NCBI GenBank assembly: GCA_015178975.1
Contig: WHVD01000006.1
Location: 1,054,001-1,118,000 of the forward strand
Direction: 5' to 3'
Length of the DNA: 64,000 nucleotides
DNA from: Hysterangium stoloniferum
Lineage: Eukaryota > Basidiomycota > Agaricomycetes > Hysterangiales > Hysterangiaceae
Position 1 is the first letter of the stretch; the number at the start of each line of letters is the position of its first letter. Both the position numbers and the translations under genes were made by a program. The notes beneath the pieces were generated by a model that worked only from the letters and a program-made list of their open reading frames with translations, did not search any database and had not been told where the DNA came from. This document shows, one piece after another, positions 1 to 10,903 of the stretch.

Positions 1-700
1 TAGACACTCTTGGTATTGAAACATGATCCGGTATATTGCTTGGGTATTGTACAAGCTATATATAGATGATCATGATCATGATATGAAGTCTCTTATAAAC
101 ACAAGGGTGGAGCAAATATGCGTTCACGTATCAAGTCGTCGTGCTTCCGTATGGGTGCTGCACGGCCAACGAAATGAATAGGAAGTGAGCTAACAATTCA
201 TTTAACCGATATAGTTTCATGGTAGATGCATAGGTTATTGTACATACTTAATGTAATTTCTACTCAAGTGAAGGGTTCCCCATGTTGGATGTGAAATGTA
301 TTTGCTCCGTTAATTCGATGAAGCAAATGAATGCTCATGTTTGATTCTCGACGACACTCATGAGCTATCTCAAAATACATTAGTACTTGACATCGTCCAT
401 CAGAGAGGCTGCTCGCACCATGAGATGACACGGGAATGGCCGCGCTGTGTGATTCTAGCAGGTGCACCATTATTTATGACTGAATTTTGTCAGGCGCCTG
501 TATCAAAAATCTATAAATCCCGCCACTAGTTCATCATCACACACGGAATGAGGAATTGTCAACCACTCGGAAACGGACATGTAACGTCGTTCTCCCAACC
601 TCCGTGAAGCATTGCTGAAGCGTCTCGTCGAGGCCATGCCATTCAGTTAGTCTAAATCAAGTCGTAGAAATACCAAATATTTTCCAATGATGCTGGAGAA
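1..700. other. left edge, no supported gene
   Basis: AT-rich sequence with only short overlapping reading frames on both strands. None shows a recognisable protein or a convincing start and splice pattern. It lies downstream of the decayed gene copy that ends near position 712. Confidence 0.4.
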
Positions 701-711
701 GGCTGTAGTTA

Positions 712-1421
712 CGCCGCCAAGAATCTCGAGAAGAATTCGGTGGGGACGCCTTCCAAGATCCGGTCATGCATTGGCATCATGTCGTGCTTCTTCTTCCTGA
801 TCAACGTTTCATACTTCGTGTAAAAGGCTGGCATGCTTGTCCACCACGACTCTTTCAAGGTGCGCCAGAGAGCACTAACGGGCAACTCGTTGCCCCCTGT
901 GCATTGATGCTGGAAGGAAGAAATCATATGCAAGTAGCGGACGTTCGGCGGAAAGTACTCGTAAGGCACTTTATCCATATCGACGCCCTTCGCAAGGTTC
1001 TGGGCACGTCGTTGATGATGTGATGGCTGGGCTGCGACGGCACAGCCAGAACTATTTGTCCGACTTTGAACCACCGTAATCTGAAGCTTCGACTTCCTTC
1101 ATCATCTGAAATGAGGCAAAGATCATTACTCGGAGAAGCTCTTGGAGGCGTCCTTGTCTTTTCCCTGCTTTTTTCGTGGTCACACAGACGAAAATGGGGG
1201 GACTCGAAGCGCTTGTAGGTGCATGCTCTTTCCCTGCGATCAGCCTTGGGTGGTGGGAGTTGAAAGCCATATATTGGCTGCCACATTTCCGGAATTTTAT
1301 TCTGACATCAGTCACGGACTAAAATGAGGAAAGTATCAGCAGGTGAACCATATGGCAGACTCACCGTTCTTTTTGACAGTGAAGGAGAGCCTGGACGACG
1401 GGGTCACGAGGGGAGCCATGG
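712..1421 (-). pseudogene. decayed tandem copy of the gene at 2293-3394
   Basis: The first exon (1421 down to about 1367) reads MAPLVTPSSRLSFTVKKNG and ends at a GT donor. The intact gene 2 kb away begins MAPPREPVAKLSLGVRKNG and splices at the same codon and phase. After a 46-nt intron with a TAG acceptor, the second exon begins VRD then a stop, where the intact copy reads VRDEFENK. Further weak similarity continues: CLISDDEG against SLVPDDDD, and KVGQIVLAV against KEGQVWLYF. Later similarity moves to another frame (AKGVDMDKVPYEYF against SEAIDVAIDAEGIDDLP). I therefore read it as a host-gene duplicate broken by at least one early stop and one frameshift. An alternative splice from the same donor to 1238 gives an open but unfamiliar product, so a short rewired protein is not excluded. 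Confidence 0.55.
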
Positions 1422-2292
1422 GGAAATAGACACAGATTTCTTTTGAAGGGTATTATAATATGTGAAGCTGGGAAGACTGGTAGAAATCCTTTAAAAATGG
1501 ACGTTTCTCGTTGACTTCAAATTTTTTTAGAAGTCTTCGCATTTATTTTATTTTTTGCTAATGCACGGACGGTGATGAATTTCATGTAAAAATGCACGCA
1601 CTTTACCACGCCAAAAAGGTTACATATCTGTAGAAGGATGCCAATAAGTTGATATGGCCCCAGTGCAAATGAAATCATTTATCTAATTAGAATCGGAATT
1701 ATTTGCGGAGATATTTATATTTGACAAAATATTGAACACATGAGCAACACACACCACAGGCCGTCCGGAAGATCTGGATTATAACCCGCCCAAGAGCAGT
1801 AAGTTGTAGAGCGGCGTTAAAATGGCAAAGATACATCCATCTGTACGAATTGGACCTGTAAGTCCAAATTTAAAATAATACTGAGAGTGATAATGAGAGT
1901 GAGCGTGTGTCTCCAGCTTTATTGGAACTTTTGGACTGCATTCTTGATGCAGCAGAAATATACGGGCCACTTGCGGTGTAGCCGGGTTGGACGTCCCGCC
2001 GAACTCCCGTTTCAATCAGTTCCTTGCAAGCTCTTAATCAAACTATCGTTCCTATGCGAAATACGTTTTGGTTTATCGGAAGGGCACTTCTAGAAATTCC
2101 TGGCTTTAGCTAACTTGTGATTATAAATTTAGCAGTGCATCAAAGTCCTCCCCTAAAGAAACCAAGGCAGAGAACTTCGGTTATAACGAAACGTTGATAG
2201 TTTATAGTAGTCATTTATAGTGTTTATATAACATAACTCTGGATAAGCTACAATAACAGCTTTACAATTTTTTTTGCAAGAGGTGCAACTGT
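1422..2292. other. intergenic, nothing recognised
   Basis: AT-rich spacer between the decayed and intact copies of the duplicated gene. It contains the promoter of the decayed copy and the 3' flank of the intact copy. Only short reading frames without family resemblance are present. Confidence 0.4.
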
Positions 2293-3394
2293 TTATAGGC
2301 GGTCAAGAATCTTCTCACATACGGAGTCGACATTGACCCCAAACTGGGCCGGGATGGTGCGTAGCTTGCATTCTCCGTCTTCGAAGACGCAGTCGCAGTA
2401 GTATCCCTCCTGTAAATTTACTGTAAGCCTTAAACACTCACAGCTTCTAGGGGGAAGTTCGTACGTCAATTTTCTCAACCACCTCGAAGCGGATGACACC
2501 TTTCTCGGCAGCTTCATTGAATCCATCTTGGAGCATGTCATCCCCTTGGAATCCCTTCCAGCCGATACCTGAAAGTGCACCTTCAAAGTAGTAGCCGACA
2601 AATTCAGGTAGACGGTCGATGTAGGAAGCGTCGTTGACCTGCTCTTTATGGGCTCTCAAGAAGGCCAGGTTCTTCGCAATGTCAGCCTCGAATGTGTACT
2701 TCATTCCCAGCATCTTTTCAAGCCGCTTCTGGCGTTCGTCGTGTTTGCCGTCCAGGTATTGTTTTATGCCGCGCCGAATCCCAATGGGCAGATCATCGAT
2801 GCCCTCGGCGTCGATTGCTGGAAAACAGAATTTGTTTCAGATGAACATACACGCGTGAGTGTGCGTGTATGTTTACCGACGTCAATCGCCTCGGAGATTC
2901 GGGCAGCAGCATCATAGATGTTGTACCCAAGTTTGTCGGCGTTGAAATACAACCACACTTGACCTTCCTTGATATCGAGGCCGCAGTAGCTGAAGCGATC
3001 ATCGTCATCAGGGACGAGGCTGACAACATTCTTTGGCGCAACTTTCTGCAATGCGTTGACAGCCTCCGTGTCCTTTCCTTTATCGGTGAAGTCGGAAAGG
3101 CGGCTGATGAAGTTCTCGAAATAGTCGTGAATGCAGGCACCTGTGCTATTTCGTCCATAGCTGTCTTCGGGAGCGTAGGCATAAATTTGGTTGGGGTTGA
3201 CGACGAAAGCGTAATCGGGAAAGCCCAATTTCTCCATTGCCTGTTTTAAGGCGGGTACTTTATTCTCAAACTCGTCACGGACTAGAAGGTACGCAAGTAG
3301 ATATTAATAGATCCAATGATATATGCAAGCTCGTATCACCATTTTTTCTGACACCCAAGGAGAGTTTTGCAACGGGTTCGCGAGGGGGGGCCAT
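2293..3394 (-). CDS. conserved-looking protein of unknown function, 309 aa
   Basis: Four exons (3394-3340, 3281-2877, 2817-2465, 2409-2293) joined by canonical GT-AG introns give 930 nt, an exact open frame of 309 residues. I do not recognise the family. The protein is acidic and soluble, with no signal peptide or membrane segment. It contains the blocks FPDYAFVVNPNQ, a VPDDDDRFSYCG stretch, and a lysine-, arginine- and glutamate-rich helix around residues 180-215 (HDERQKRLEKML). The C-terminal exon ends in a cysteine-containing segment (EGYYCDCVFEDGECKL) that might bind metal or form a small knuckle; that is inference. The upstream neighbour is a decayed paralogue sharing exon 1 and its splice phase, so the gene arose by, or has undergone, local duplication. 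The start is the first ATG of the frame and is supported by the paralogous N-terminus. Confidence 0.75.
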
Positions 3395-4949
3395 AGTAGG
3401 AATGTAAGAGGGTACTTGAACAGAAGCGTGTGGGGGAATACTGGTGTCAGAACTGTTGGTCTGTATCCCACTATATATGCCGCTTTAGGGTCGAAATTTC
3501 GCGAAAAAACGTACTTTTGCCGAAATCACGTCCCGACAGTCGTGATGGTCTCAAGAGAATAATGTAACATAACACCGTCAAGTATGTCAAGAGCGGGTGC
3601 TTTTGACCCTTTTTGTATACCGATCTGCTAGTGGAGAAATTTACCAGAAGACGTGCGTTGGCGTATCTGTTGGGGTGCTTACAGGACGTTGAACTGTGAA
3701 ATGAAAATAATTACGATTTATATAATATGGATTGTAGTGTCCTGTACAGGACCGTTAGGCACCGTAACTAACAGTCTCTGATGTCACCCATCTCACAACG
3801 TCAGATAGACGGATGCTGGTTACCTCTGCTCGCTTCTTACCGCTGTCTGTCAATTACGACGGTCAAAATTTATTGGGACCGACATTCCAGCCCAAATGAT
3901 TCGCGAGAACCGTTTTGAGATGGCACTCTTGCGACAATTAATTTTGATTCTGGGGAAACGTTCGAGCCATAAAGAAGGAAAGATATATACCTTTATTTGT
4001 GGTAACTCACGGTTTGGGCTACCATTGTAAGTGACCGAGTCGATTGACCGTCATAAACTCGTTCATAGCGTCGATTCATCATTGTTCTTCGTTGAATTCA
4101 AGTAGGCATTACACTGGTACTAGTAGGTAAATGAAGATTTATCACACACTACGTATTTAGATTTCGACACACATTATCAGTGCAAGCCTTGGAATCCTAT
4201 GGGCTTCAAGTGTGGGGTGGTTGCTCAGTTCTGCCAGAAATATAACTGTGTTTATTGAGGACTGGATGTATTTGAATTCTAGTTGAATCTTCCAAATTTA
4301 TAAATCCCAAACGAATAGTGGTCATCTGTGCACAATCCACTCAGAATATATAGAAATAACTCTGTGAATTTCAGGAATAAAGGTACTTATGTTTGTGTTG
4401 GAATTACTCTACTAGTAATTTATCTTGGAATTTTTTGAATTGTCATTAATTTTCTTATGTCTTCTATTTTTAGTACTGAAATTATTTTGAAGTTCAGAAG
4501 TTTTTATTATGTTTTTGTCATTGTAGGGCAACTTTAAAAGTGAGGTACATTGTTGCTTACGTACTCTGTCAAGACTGGGCTTGTTCCTCGCGTCTGGTGC
4601 CCAGGAGATATTAGACACAGTGAAACAACTGTAACCCCAATTCAAAGCTTCTCAGTGAACATATAGACCCATAAGGTAAATATAGCTTGAATTTAAGTGC
4701 TGGTTTTTCCTGAAGGCATGCAATTCACTGCGAAAAGAAGAACGAATTAGTTGATTCTACTTATATTATGGTTGAAGATCACATAGCATTCATAGCATTG
4801 CAAGACGATTGATGGCCGGTGATGCCCTAGATGCGGTGGGCGTTACAACCACAAATAAATACATCCGAAGCATAATGTCCTTGGCCTCAACTCCCTCTCG
4901 CCTACGACTCCCTCTCTCTCTCCCATACCACAACTGTTAGCGTCGAATC
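3395..4949. other. intergenic between divergent genes
   Basis: About 1.5 kb of AT-rich sequence between the unknown gene (-) and the UDP-GlcNAc pyrophosphorylase gene (+). Short open frames on both strands show no resemblance to known proteins. The last 60 bases hold a pyrimidine-rich tract described separately. Confidence 0.5.
4890..4929 (+). promoter_or_regulatory. CT-rich leader tract upstream of the pyrophosphorylase start
   Basis: A run of CTCC/CTCT repeats lies 20-60 bases before the ATG at 4950. Such pyrimidine tracts are common just upstream of start codons or around transcription starts in highly expressed filamentous-fungal genes. That it acts as a core promoter element here is inference. 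Confidence 0.35.
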
Positions 4950-6481
4950 ATGTCAGAACAAATTCGCGTAAAGTTCGAGGCTGCTGGACAGGGCCACCTC
5001 TTTCATTTCTGGTCCACGTTGGATCACGAGAAACAGGCGGCATTGCTGGCACAGTTAAAGCACATTGACGTGGACCGCGTAAACCGAATCTTCGCCAAAG
5101 CCATTGAAAGTGAACAGGCAGGCGCAAGCGCTGCCCAAGATGGCATTGAACCTTTACCTGCCGATGCCTTTGACAGTATCGTCGATGCGCCGAAGAAGGA
5201 GGCGGAATGGCGGGCAGTTGGCTTGAAAGCGATTGCGGCAGGCCAGGTGGGAGTTCTTCTGATGGCTGGAGGTCAGGGAACACGTCTCGGAAGCAGTGCA
5301 CCCAAAGGGTGTTACGACATCGGACTCCCATCCCACAAAAGTCTCTTCCAATATCAGGCAGAGCGAATTGCCCGATTACAGGTCCTCGCGGAAGAAACAG
5401 AGGGAAAGAAGCAAGGTTCTGTTGTCATTCCCTGGTACGTTATGACCAGCGGACCTACTCGCCCAGAGACGGAGCAATTCTTCAAGAAACACGGCTACTT
5501 TGGCTTGGATTCGAAGAACGTCATATTCTTTGAACAGGGTCTGTTACACCATCCTATACAAGTGTGCATAGTGCTGATTGAGCCGATACACATGTAGGCA
5601 CATTGCCATGTCTCACTTTCGAGGGCAAGATCATGCTAGAGACACCTTCACGGGTTGCTGTGGCACCCGATGGCAATGGCGGGCTGTATGCAGCACTTCG
5701 TCAACCCCTCACTTCCGATCCGTCCTTCACTGTTTTGACCGACCTCACACGCCGCAACGTTCTCTATATCCATGCCTACTGCGTCGACAATTGTCTTGTC
5801 CGTGTGGCAGATCCTGCCTTCCTTGGCTACTGCATCCACAAGCAATCCGCATGCGCTGCGAAAGTGGTCCCCAAGCAATCACCCACCGAATCCGTAGGCG
5901 TAGTCGCCGTGCGCGACCATCGATTCTCCGTGGTCGAATACAGCGAGATTACGAAAGAACAGGCGGAGAAACGTGACGCGAAGTCGGGAGAGCTTGCCTT
6001 CCGTGCAGCCAATATCGCCAATCACTTCTATACCACACGGTTTTTGAATAGCATCGAGTCATTCGAAGACGACATGCCGTTCCATATCGCTCGCAAGAAG
6101 ATACCCTACGTAGATTTCAAGAATGGTCAGACCGTTAAGCCCTCCAAACCAAACGGGATGAAACTTGAACTATTCGTGTTCGACGTATTCCCTTTTACTC
6201 AAGAATTTAATGTCCTCGAGGTGTCACGAAACGAAGAGTTCAGTCCGCTCAAAAACGCTCCCGGCACGGGGTCTGACGATCCAGAGACAAGTAGGAAGGA
6301 TCTGCTCTCACAGCAGAGGCGCTTCTTGGAGAGCGCAGGTGCAAATGTGGCAAATGGTGTAGAGATTGAAATATCTCCTCAAGTCTCGTACGCTGGTGAA
6401 GGTTTAAAATCTGTACGAGGTAAGATGTTTACGAGATCGGGACAGGTAGAAAGCCTGGAGGCTTTGGATGTGTTGATATAA
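4950..6481 (+). CDS. UAP1: UDP-N-acetylglucosamine pyrophosphorylase
   Basis: Makes UDP-GlcNAc from UTP and GlcNAc-1-phosphate, the last step supplying precursor for chitin, N-glycans and GPI anchors; cytosolic. Two exons (4950-5538 and 5598-6481) join across one intron as EQG-TLPCL and give 490 residues, the usual size (about 480-500). The nucleotide-binding signature LLMAGGQGTRLGSSAPKG sits near residues 105-122, followed by the conserved MTSGPT block, FFEQGTLPC, and the uridine/sugar-binding region ending in the HVAKKKIPY-like motif HIARKKIPYVD. The start is the first ATG after a pyrimidine tract, and the protein begins MSEQIRVKFEAAGQGHL as expected. There is nothing odd in the frame. Stop is TAA at 6479-6481. 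Confidence 0.95.
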
Positions 6482-6669
6482 AAAAAAGAATTACTAGTAG
6501 ATTAAATGGACTTATGACTTTTCTTTGCGCAATCAATACTCGGACTTTTGCTCTGTTCATCTCGGAGGCTAATTACTTGAGACCGTTCTGGACTTATGGA
6601 CTTGAGTCGACTCCAAACAGCCTCTTTCTAATGGGTAACAATCAATTGGCAGATCGCATTATTTTAAAG

Positions 6670-8887
6670 CTATCCACCGCTACTTGTAGGGCTAGAACCA
6701 TCAAATAGTTTAGTACTCCTCTTTTCCAGTTCTTCCCGTAATCGAAGGAATAGCCGTTGGGCTCGATCTGGTGTAGGCTGCAGAAAGATAGGCTCAGATC
6801 GGAACATGCCAACATAATACGTGCACATACTTCTTCACAACAAGCTGGGGATACCGATGCATAAGAAGGTCACTATTGCCATAGATTCCAGTTAGCACGC
6901 ACCTCGAAGATCCTCAAGTAGCCGCGCTTGCGAAGAATTGATGTCATGACTTTGTTCTTTCAGTCGCTGTAGCTGCTGGTGTATCTGAGAAGACTGTTCC
7001 TTGAGCTGGTGAGCTTCCTCGTTCAATTCTCGGGTCTTGTCGGCAGTCAGTTCAATGCGATCAGCATGCATAATTTGGGGGTGCCTTGCCTTAGCCTCGT
7101 TCTCAGCGGCCTTCCGTCGTTCCTGCTCAACTAGACTTCGTTGCTCTTCTGCTCGAGCCCGCGAGAGAAGCACCTCTAGTTCCTTCGAGCGTATGACACA
7201 CTCGAAGTGCTTTTCTCGTAACTCGTATTGCCTTAGGACATCTTTGAGTCGTTCTCGAACACTGTCAGGGGGTCATTCGTTTGGGATAACATGGATAGAA
7301 AGGGATAGAGGAACTTACACGCCATCAAAAATATCCTCAAGCGCCTGCTTAGCTCTGCTTAATCAAATAAGAACGCTGCAAGCATCCATGATGTGGCAGA
7401 ACTGACTCTTGGGGATTATTTGTCCAATTCTTCTTTAGACGTTCTCGTTGAGGTTCTGGTACCTCCTCCTACAAATATGGGTTTCGATCAAGCGTGCAAT
7501 AGACGGTGTAAAACGCACGCTCTCGTCCTTCGTAAGGTCCATCATTTCGACTGCTAAAATCTCGTCACCATCCTCCATCCCAGCATCCTCCGGCGTCTCT
7601 TCCGGCTCTATACTCCGGCCCACATGTGTAAAAAGAAACATCATTGGTGTTCGCTCTCCCTGCGCGTCGGTTTCTTGTGCTTCCCGCTTCTCTTTCTTCC
7701 CCGACCCGTTTCCTTCCATCCGTTCGGTCCATGCGTTAAAAAGCCTGCTGAGCTTTGTCTTCCGAGATATTTTAAAGAATAACTCAGCGCGGTATTTGCA
7801 GACAACTTTGATGACAATATCAGGTGAATCTTGGTATTTCTTCTCTTTCTTCTTTACTTTGTCGGCACGACGTTCCATCTCGACCTTTAGGTTATAGACC
7901 TGATGTCTTTGTTCAGATATACCGGCCATGGAAAGCTAACAGTGACACTATACCTCGTCTTGGGCTTCTTTCACGCTCACACCCATCGTGCGTCTGTCCT
8001 CCTGCCAGAAATAGGTCAACTCTGCGACAGAAGATACAAGTACGATGTATTTACGCGTAACTTCTTGTTTTCCTGATGTAAATAGGTCGCAGTATTCAGT
8101 GAAATTATTGTTAGGTTGTCTTCCTTGTTACCTTTTGTAGCTCTCTGGCTACATTCTCGAACCTAGTCTTATTCTGATTCGCCTTAGTTAATTGGCTCTT
8201 AGCTAGTCGGAAGTTTATGTGGATGAGCGATGCATACTATATAATTGTAAGATAAGACATACCGTTATCCTTATCCTTAACAAGCTTCTGTTTCTCCTTT
8301 GCATGCTCTCTTTCTACCCGCTTCAGTTCTTGATACTAAAGTAAAGCGTTAGGCCAGGTTCGAACCTTCACTGTAATGTCGTACCAAATCAATGTATTTT
8401 GTATGCACAACAGAATCTGACATGCCCTTTACAGCTCTACGAGCCTCCTCCGCTATAGTGAAACATCAGCATGTAAATTTCAGCCATGATGCAGGACATT
8501 CGTCCAACTTGGAAGTGTTCACGCACCAATTCTCCTTTCCTCCTCCTCCCCATGCACCTCTTCTTCCTCAAGAGCTGCAATCCTATTCCTTACTGTCTCG
8601 TACATAGTTGCCGGGTCCACGGCTTCCGCCTTTTTCTTACCTTTTTGTGGCGGGGCGGTGTTCGCTGCGGGTAGATGCGCATGTGACGTTGCGCCATTTG
8701 CTGCAGTACAATTTGGACAATGCTGTAGATGCGGCTGAGAGGTCTTGGTATTACCTGTAGACGTGACATTTGGGGGAACTGGAGGCGCAGGGGCAGGCAC
8801 TGGCGGCGCAGGTCCTGTAGGTGCTGGTTTGGCAGCAGCTATCCTGGAGTTTTGGTTATTTGGGACACCGTTTGTTGCCATAGGCAA
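6670..8887 (-). CDS. taxilin-like coiled-coil protein with an internal SUMO/Rad60-like domain
   Basis: Twelve exons with canonical junctions (8887-8527, 8452-8385, 8335-8263, 8202-8132, 8072-8055, 8001-7954, 7899-7519, 7468-7407, 7354-7319, 7261-6903, 6844-6831, 6777-6670) sum to 1599 nt, 532 residues. Residues 1-120 are Pro/Ala-rich, followed by taxilin hallmarks: AALEEEE, ELKRVEREHAKEKQKL, KSQLTKANQNKTRFENVARE, QKENKKLRE. At residues 198-340 the taxilin pattern is interrupted by a beta-grasp module: DIVIKVVCKYRAELFFKI, then MMFLFTHVGRSIEPEETPED and AGMEDGDEILAVE, the typical hook of SUMO-like folds. Taxilin sequence resumes with RQYELREKHFECVIRSKELEV and a coiled coil, but the usual taxilin C-terminal KFEEFQ region is absent. 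Taxilins bind syntaxins in vesicle traffic; SUMO-like domains mediate protein contacts. The combined role is unknown. Two separate overlapping genes are the alternative, but the phases close only as one. Confidence 0.7.
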
Positions 8888-10439
8888 TGTTCACGGCGGC
8901 GGTAATGAAAGAAAATGGGAGAGCGCCAGTATTGATACTTTGAGAAATTTTGTCTGACGACGGAGTGTGCAGACAATTTTCGTCCGTCCGATCGTTTCGT
9001 ATAAAGCGGCTCTTTGTTTGTACCCCGCGACGTGGTCGTCTATAAACAGGTGGCGTTTCCTTTGCCCTCAACTCTTGTCCATCAACCACACTTGCGGTTT
9101 CTCACCTGCTATTTCCTTGTCTTGAGCACAACGTTCTGCGTAAAGAAGTCATGACAAAATCAAGCCTTGACCAAGGACTCAAGGATCCTCAGCTTTTTTT
9201 AACAACTTATACTAAGGCATATTCTCTATTTCTCATGTTGAAGTTTATTCGAACGGAGTGTCCCGGTGGTGGTCAGAGTCTGCCAGTACACATTCTCCCT
9301 ACTATAATGACATGCAACTGTCTACTTTTGGGCTATACTTCATCCGGCATCTTCTGGCCCGAATCATGGCGACGGTGCGGTGGTATGTTACGACTGACCT
9401 GCCGGGTGAGCTGTGCTTCGGTAATTCTAGATTAGAGCTGTGCTCCCTGGTGTACTTATAGGTGCCTGCAGATTGTACCTGCAATTCCGCTAACTGCCCC
9501 TCTGAGCTTATGGCACCCTTACAGGGATCTCTATGGTCGATATAGTGTGCCATTGCTGCTGCGCTCGCAACCTGAGAGCTTTCCGAATCACCCTGCACCT
9601 AGAAACCTTGCCAAGCGAAGTTCATCCGGGCCCTCTTTATGTCCCGTGACACTCATCAAGAGGCATCATGTGGATAATCAAAGTGCTTTATGTGCAATTC
9701 ATTTTGCAGTCAGCCCGTACCCTTCATTTGTGGATTTCACAGCGCTGCTCACCTCGGAGTATCTTCTAAAATTTGCGGGAAATATGAAGTGGCTTGACCG
9801 TGTTCTACTCTGGAAAATATATTATTCTAAAGAGGTCTCTGGGCACGTCCCAAACCGAACCAGATAAGCTTTGGGGCACTCTCAATGCCGGAATATGCGC
9901 GTGTATGTAAAGAGGGATCAAGAATTTGTTTGTATACCCAAGTGGTATCCTTCACACTGCGACTGCCTTATGGATCTTGTCAGTGATGCATAGACCGGGA
10001 CAGACTATTCACAAATATCTCCAATATTCTACAAGAAGGTTGCACCAGGAGCTGCTCCCTAGTACACGTTAATTATACCCCGATGCCTTTATCTACTCAC
10101 TGATACTCTTTAGAATGCACCAAAAAAATAGGAATGTGACGTCTACGTTCATCTAGACTTGGCTAGACATACTATGTACCTTACGGGGTCCCGTATATAC
10201 TGGTGGGTATGACAGCTCACTATGGACATAATTATTCTAAGAGAGTCTAAGCAGTCTATATAATAGTTATAATTTCTCTAGACATTCCATAGCCAAAAAT
10301 GACTCGTGTGAGATTGCCATGGTCTGATGTTGCGTGACACTTGAACAAGGACGAATAGAAGCGAATACGCACATTCAGTGTAAATTCAGAGACAATCGTG
10401 AGATTTGTACGAGATAAGTTTTTCCAAGATAACAAAAAA
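8888..10439. other. intergenic, no supported gene
   Basis: About 1.55 kb between the taxilin-like gene and tRNA-Cys. Frames of about 95-105 codons occur on both strands near 9150-9870, but none resembles a known protein or has a coherent splice pattern. A small unrecognised gene on the minus strand around 9300-9600 cannot be excluded. Confidence 0.35.
10434..10439 (-). terminator. RNA polymerase III T-run after tRNA-Cys
   Basis: Six or more T residues on the minus strand directly follow the tRNA discriminator base. This is the standard Pol III stop. Confidence 0.7.
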
Positions 10440-10512
10440 AGGTGCAACCGTGGTTCGAACACGGGACCCCTTGATTTGCAATCAAGTGCTCTAGCCACTG
10501 AGCTACTGCGCC
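10440..10512 (-). tRNA. tRNA-Cys (anticodon GCA)
   Basis: The 73-nt minus-strand sequence folds as a cloverleaf: acceptor GGCGCAG pairing with TTGCACC (one C-A mismatch and one G-U), D arm with A box TAGCTCAGTGG, anticodon stem CTTGA/TCAAG around loop TTGCAAA giving anticodon GCA, and a T arm with B box GTTCGAACC. The unpaired discriminator is U, as expected for cysteine tRNAs. It has no intron. The acceptor mismatch at the third pair is mildly unusual. Confidence 0.88.
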
Positions 10513-10903
10513 AGTAAGGGCTAAGGTTCGTTCAGCTGCCTATTACGACCTACAGGATTGACCGCACCCAGATCACAACGCTCAGACACTCATCCACGGC
10601 TCAACTCTCGCAAATTGACAATGCCAATAGAATAGCAGATTTATTCCGCTCAAAAAATACATGTAATAACACAATAAAATAACGGCGAACCAGATCATGA
10701 AAGATACAGGAAACGCAGAGAAAACAACGCCAGCAATACATGTGCACACAAATCTTCCACATACTCCTCGAGAACCTCTCGTCAAAAGCAGCGTGAGGCT
10801 GCTTTTGATGGCCATCTGCTCTTTTGTTCTCGTCCTCCTCTTGGCATGCCATGGGGGGCCAGTAGCGGCAAGGGATATAGATCAACTCCATGCGTCTTGG
10901 ACG
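10513..10903. other. spacer between tRNA-Cys and the Red1-like gene
   Basis: Short reading frames on both strands here (for example 10582-10891, minus) are hydrophobic or low in information and match no family I know. The stretch is the 3' flank of the Red1-like gene. Confidence 0.4.

Noticed and set aside
7435-7929. A stand-alone SUMO-like gene starting MAGISEQRHQ
   Set aside because: That start lies inside a phase-consistent 54-nt intron (GTATAG...CATCAG), and the module joins taxilin exons in frame on both sides.
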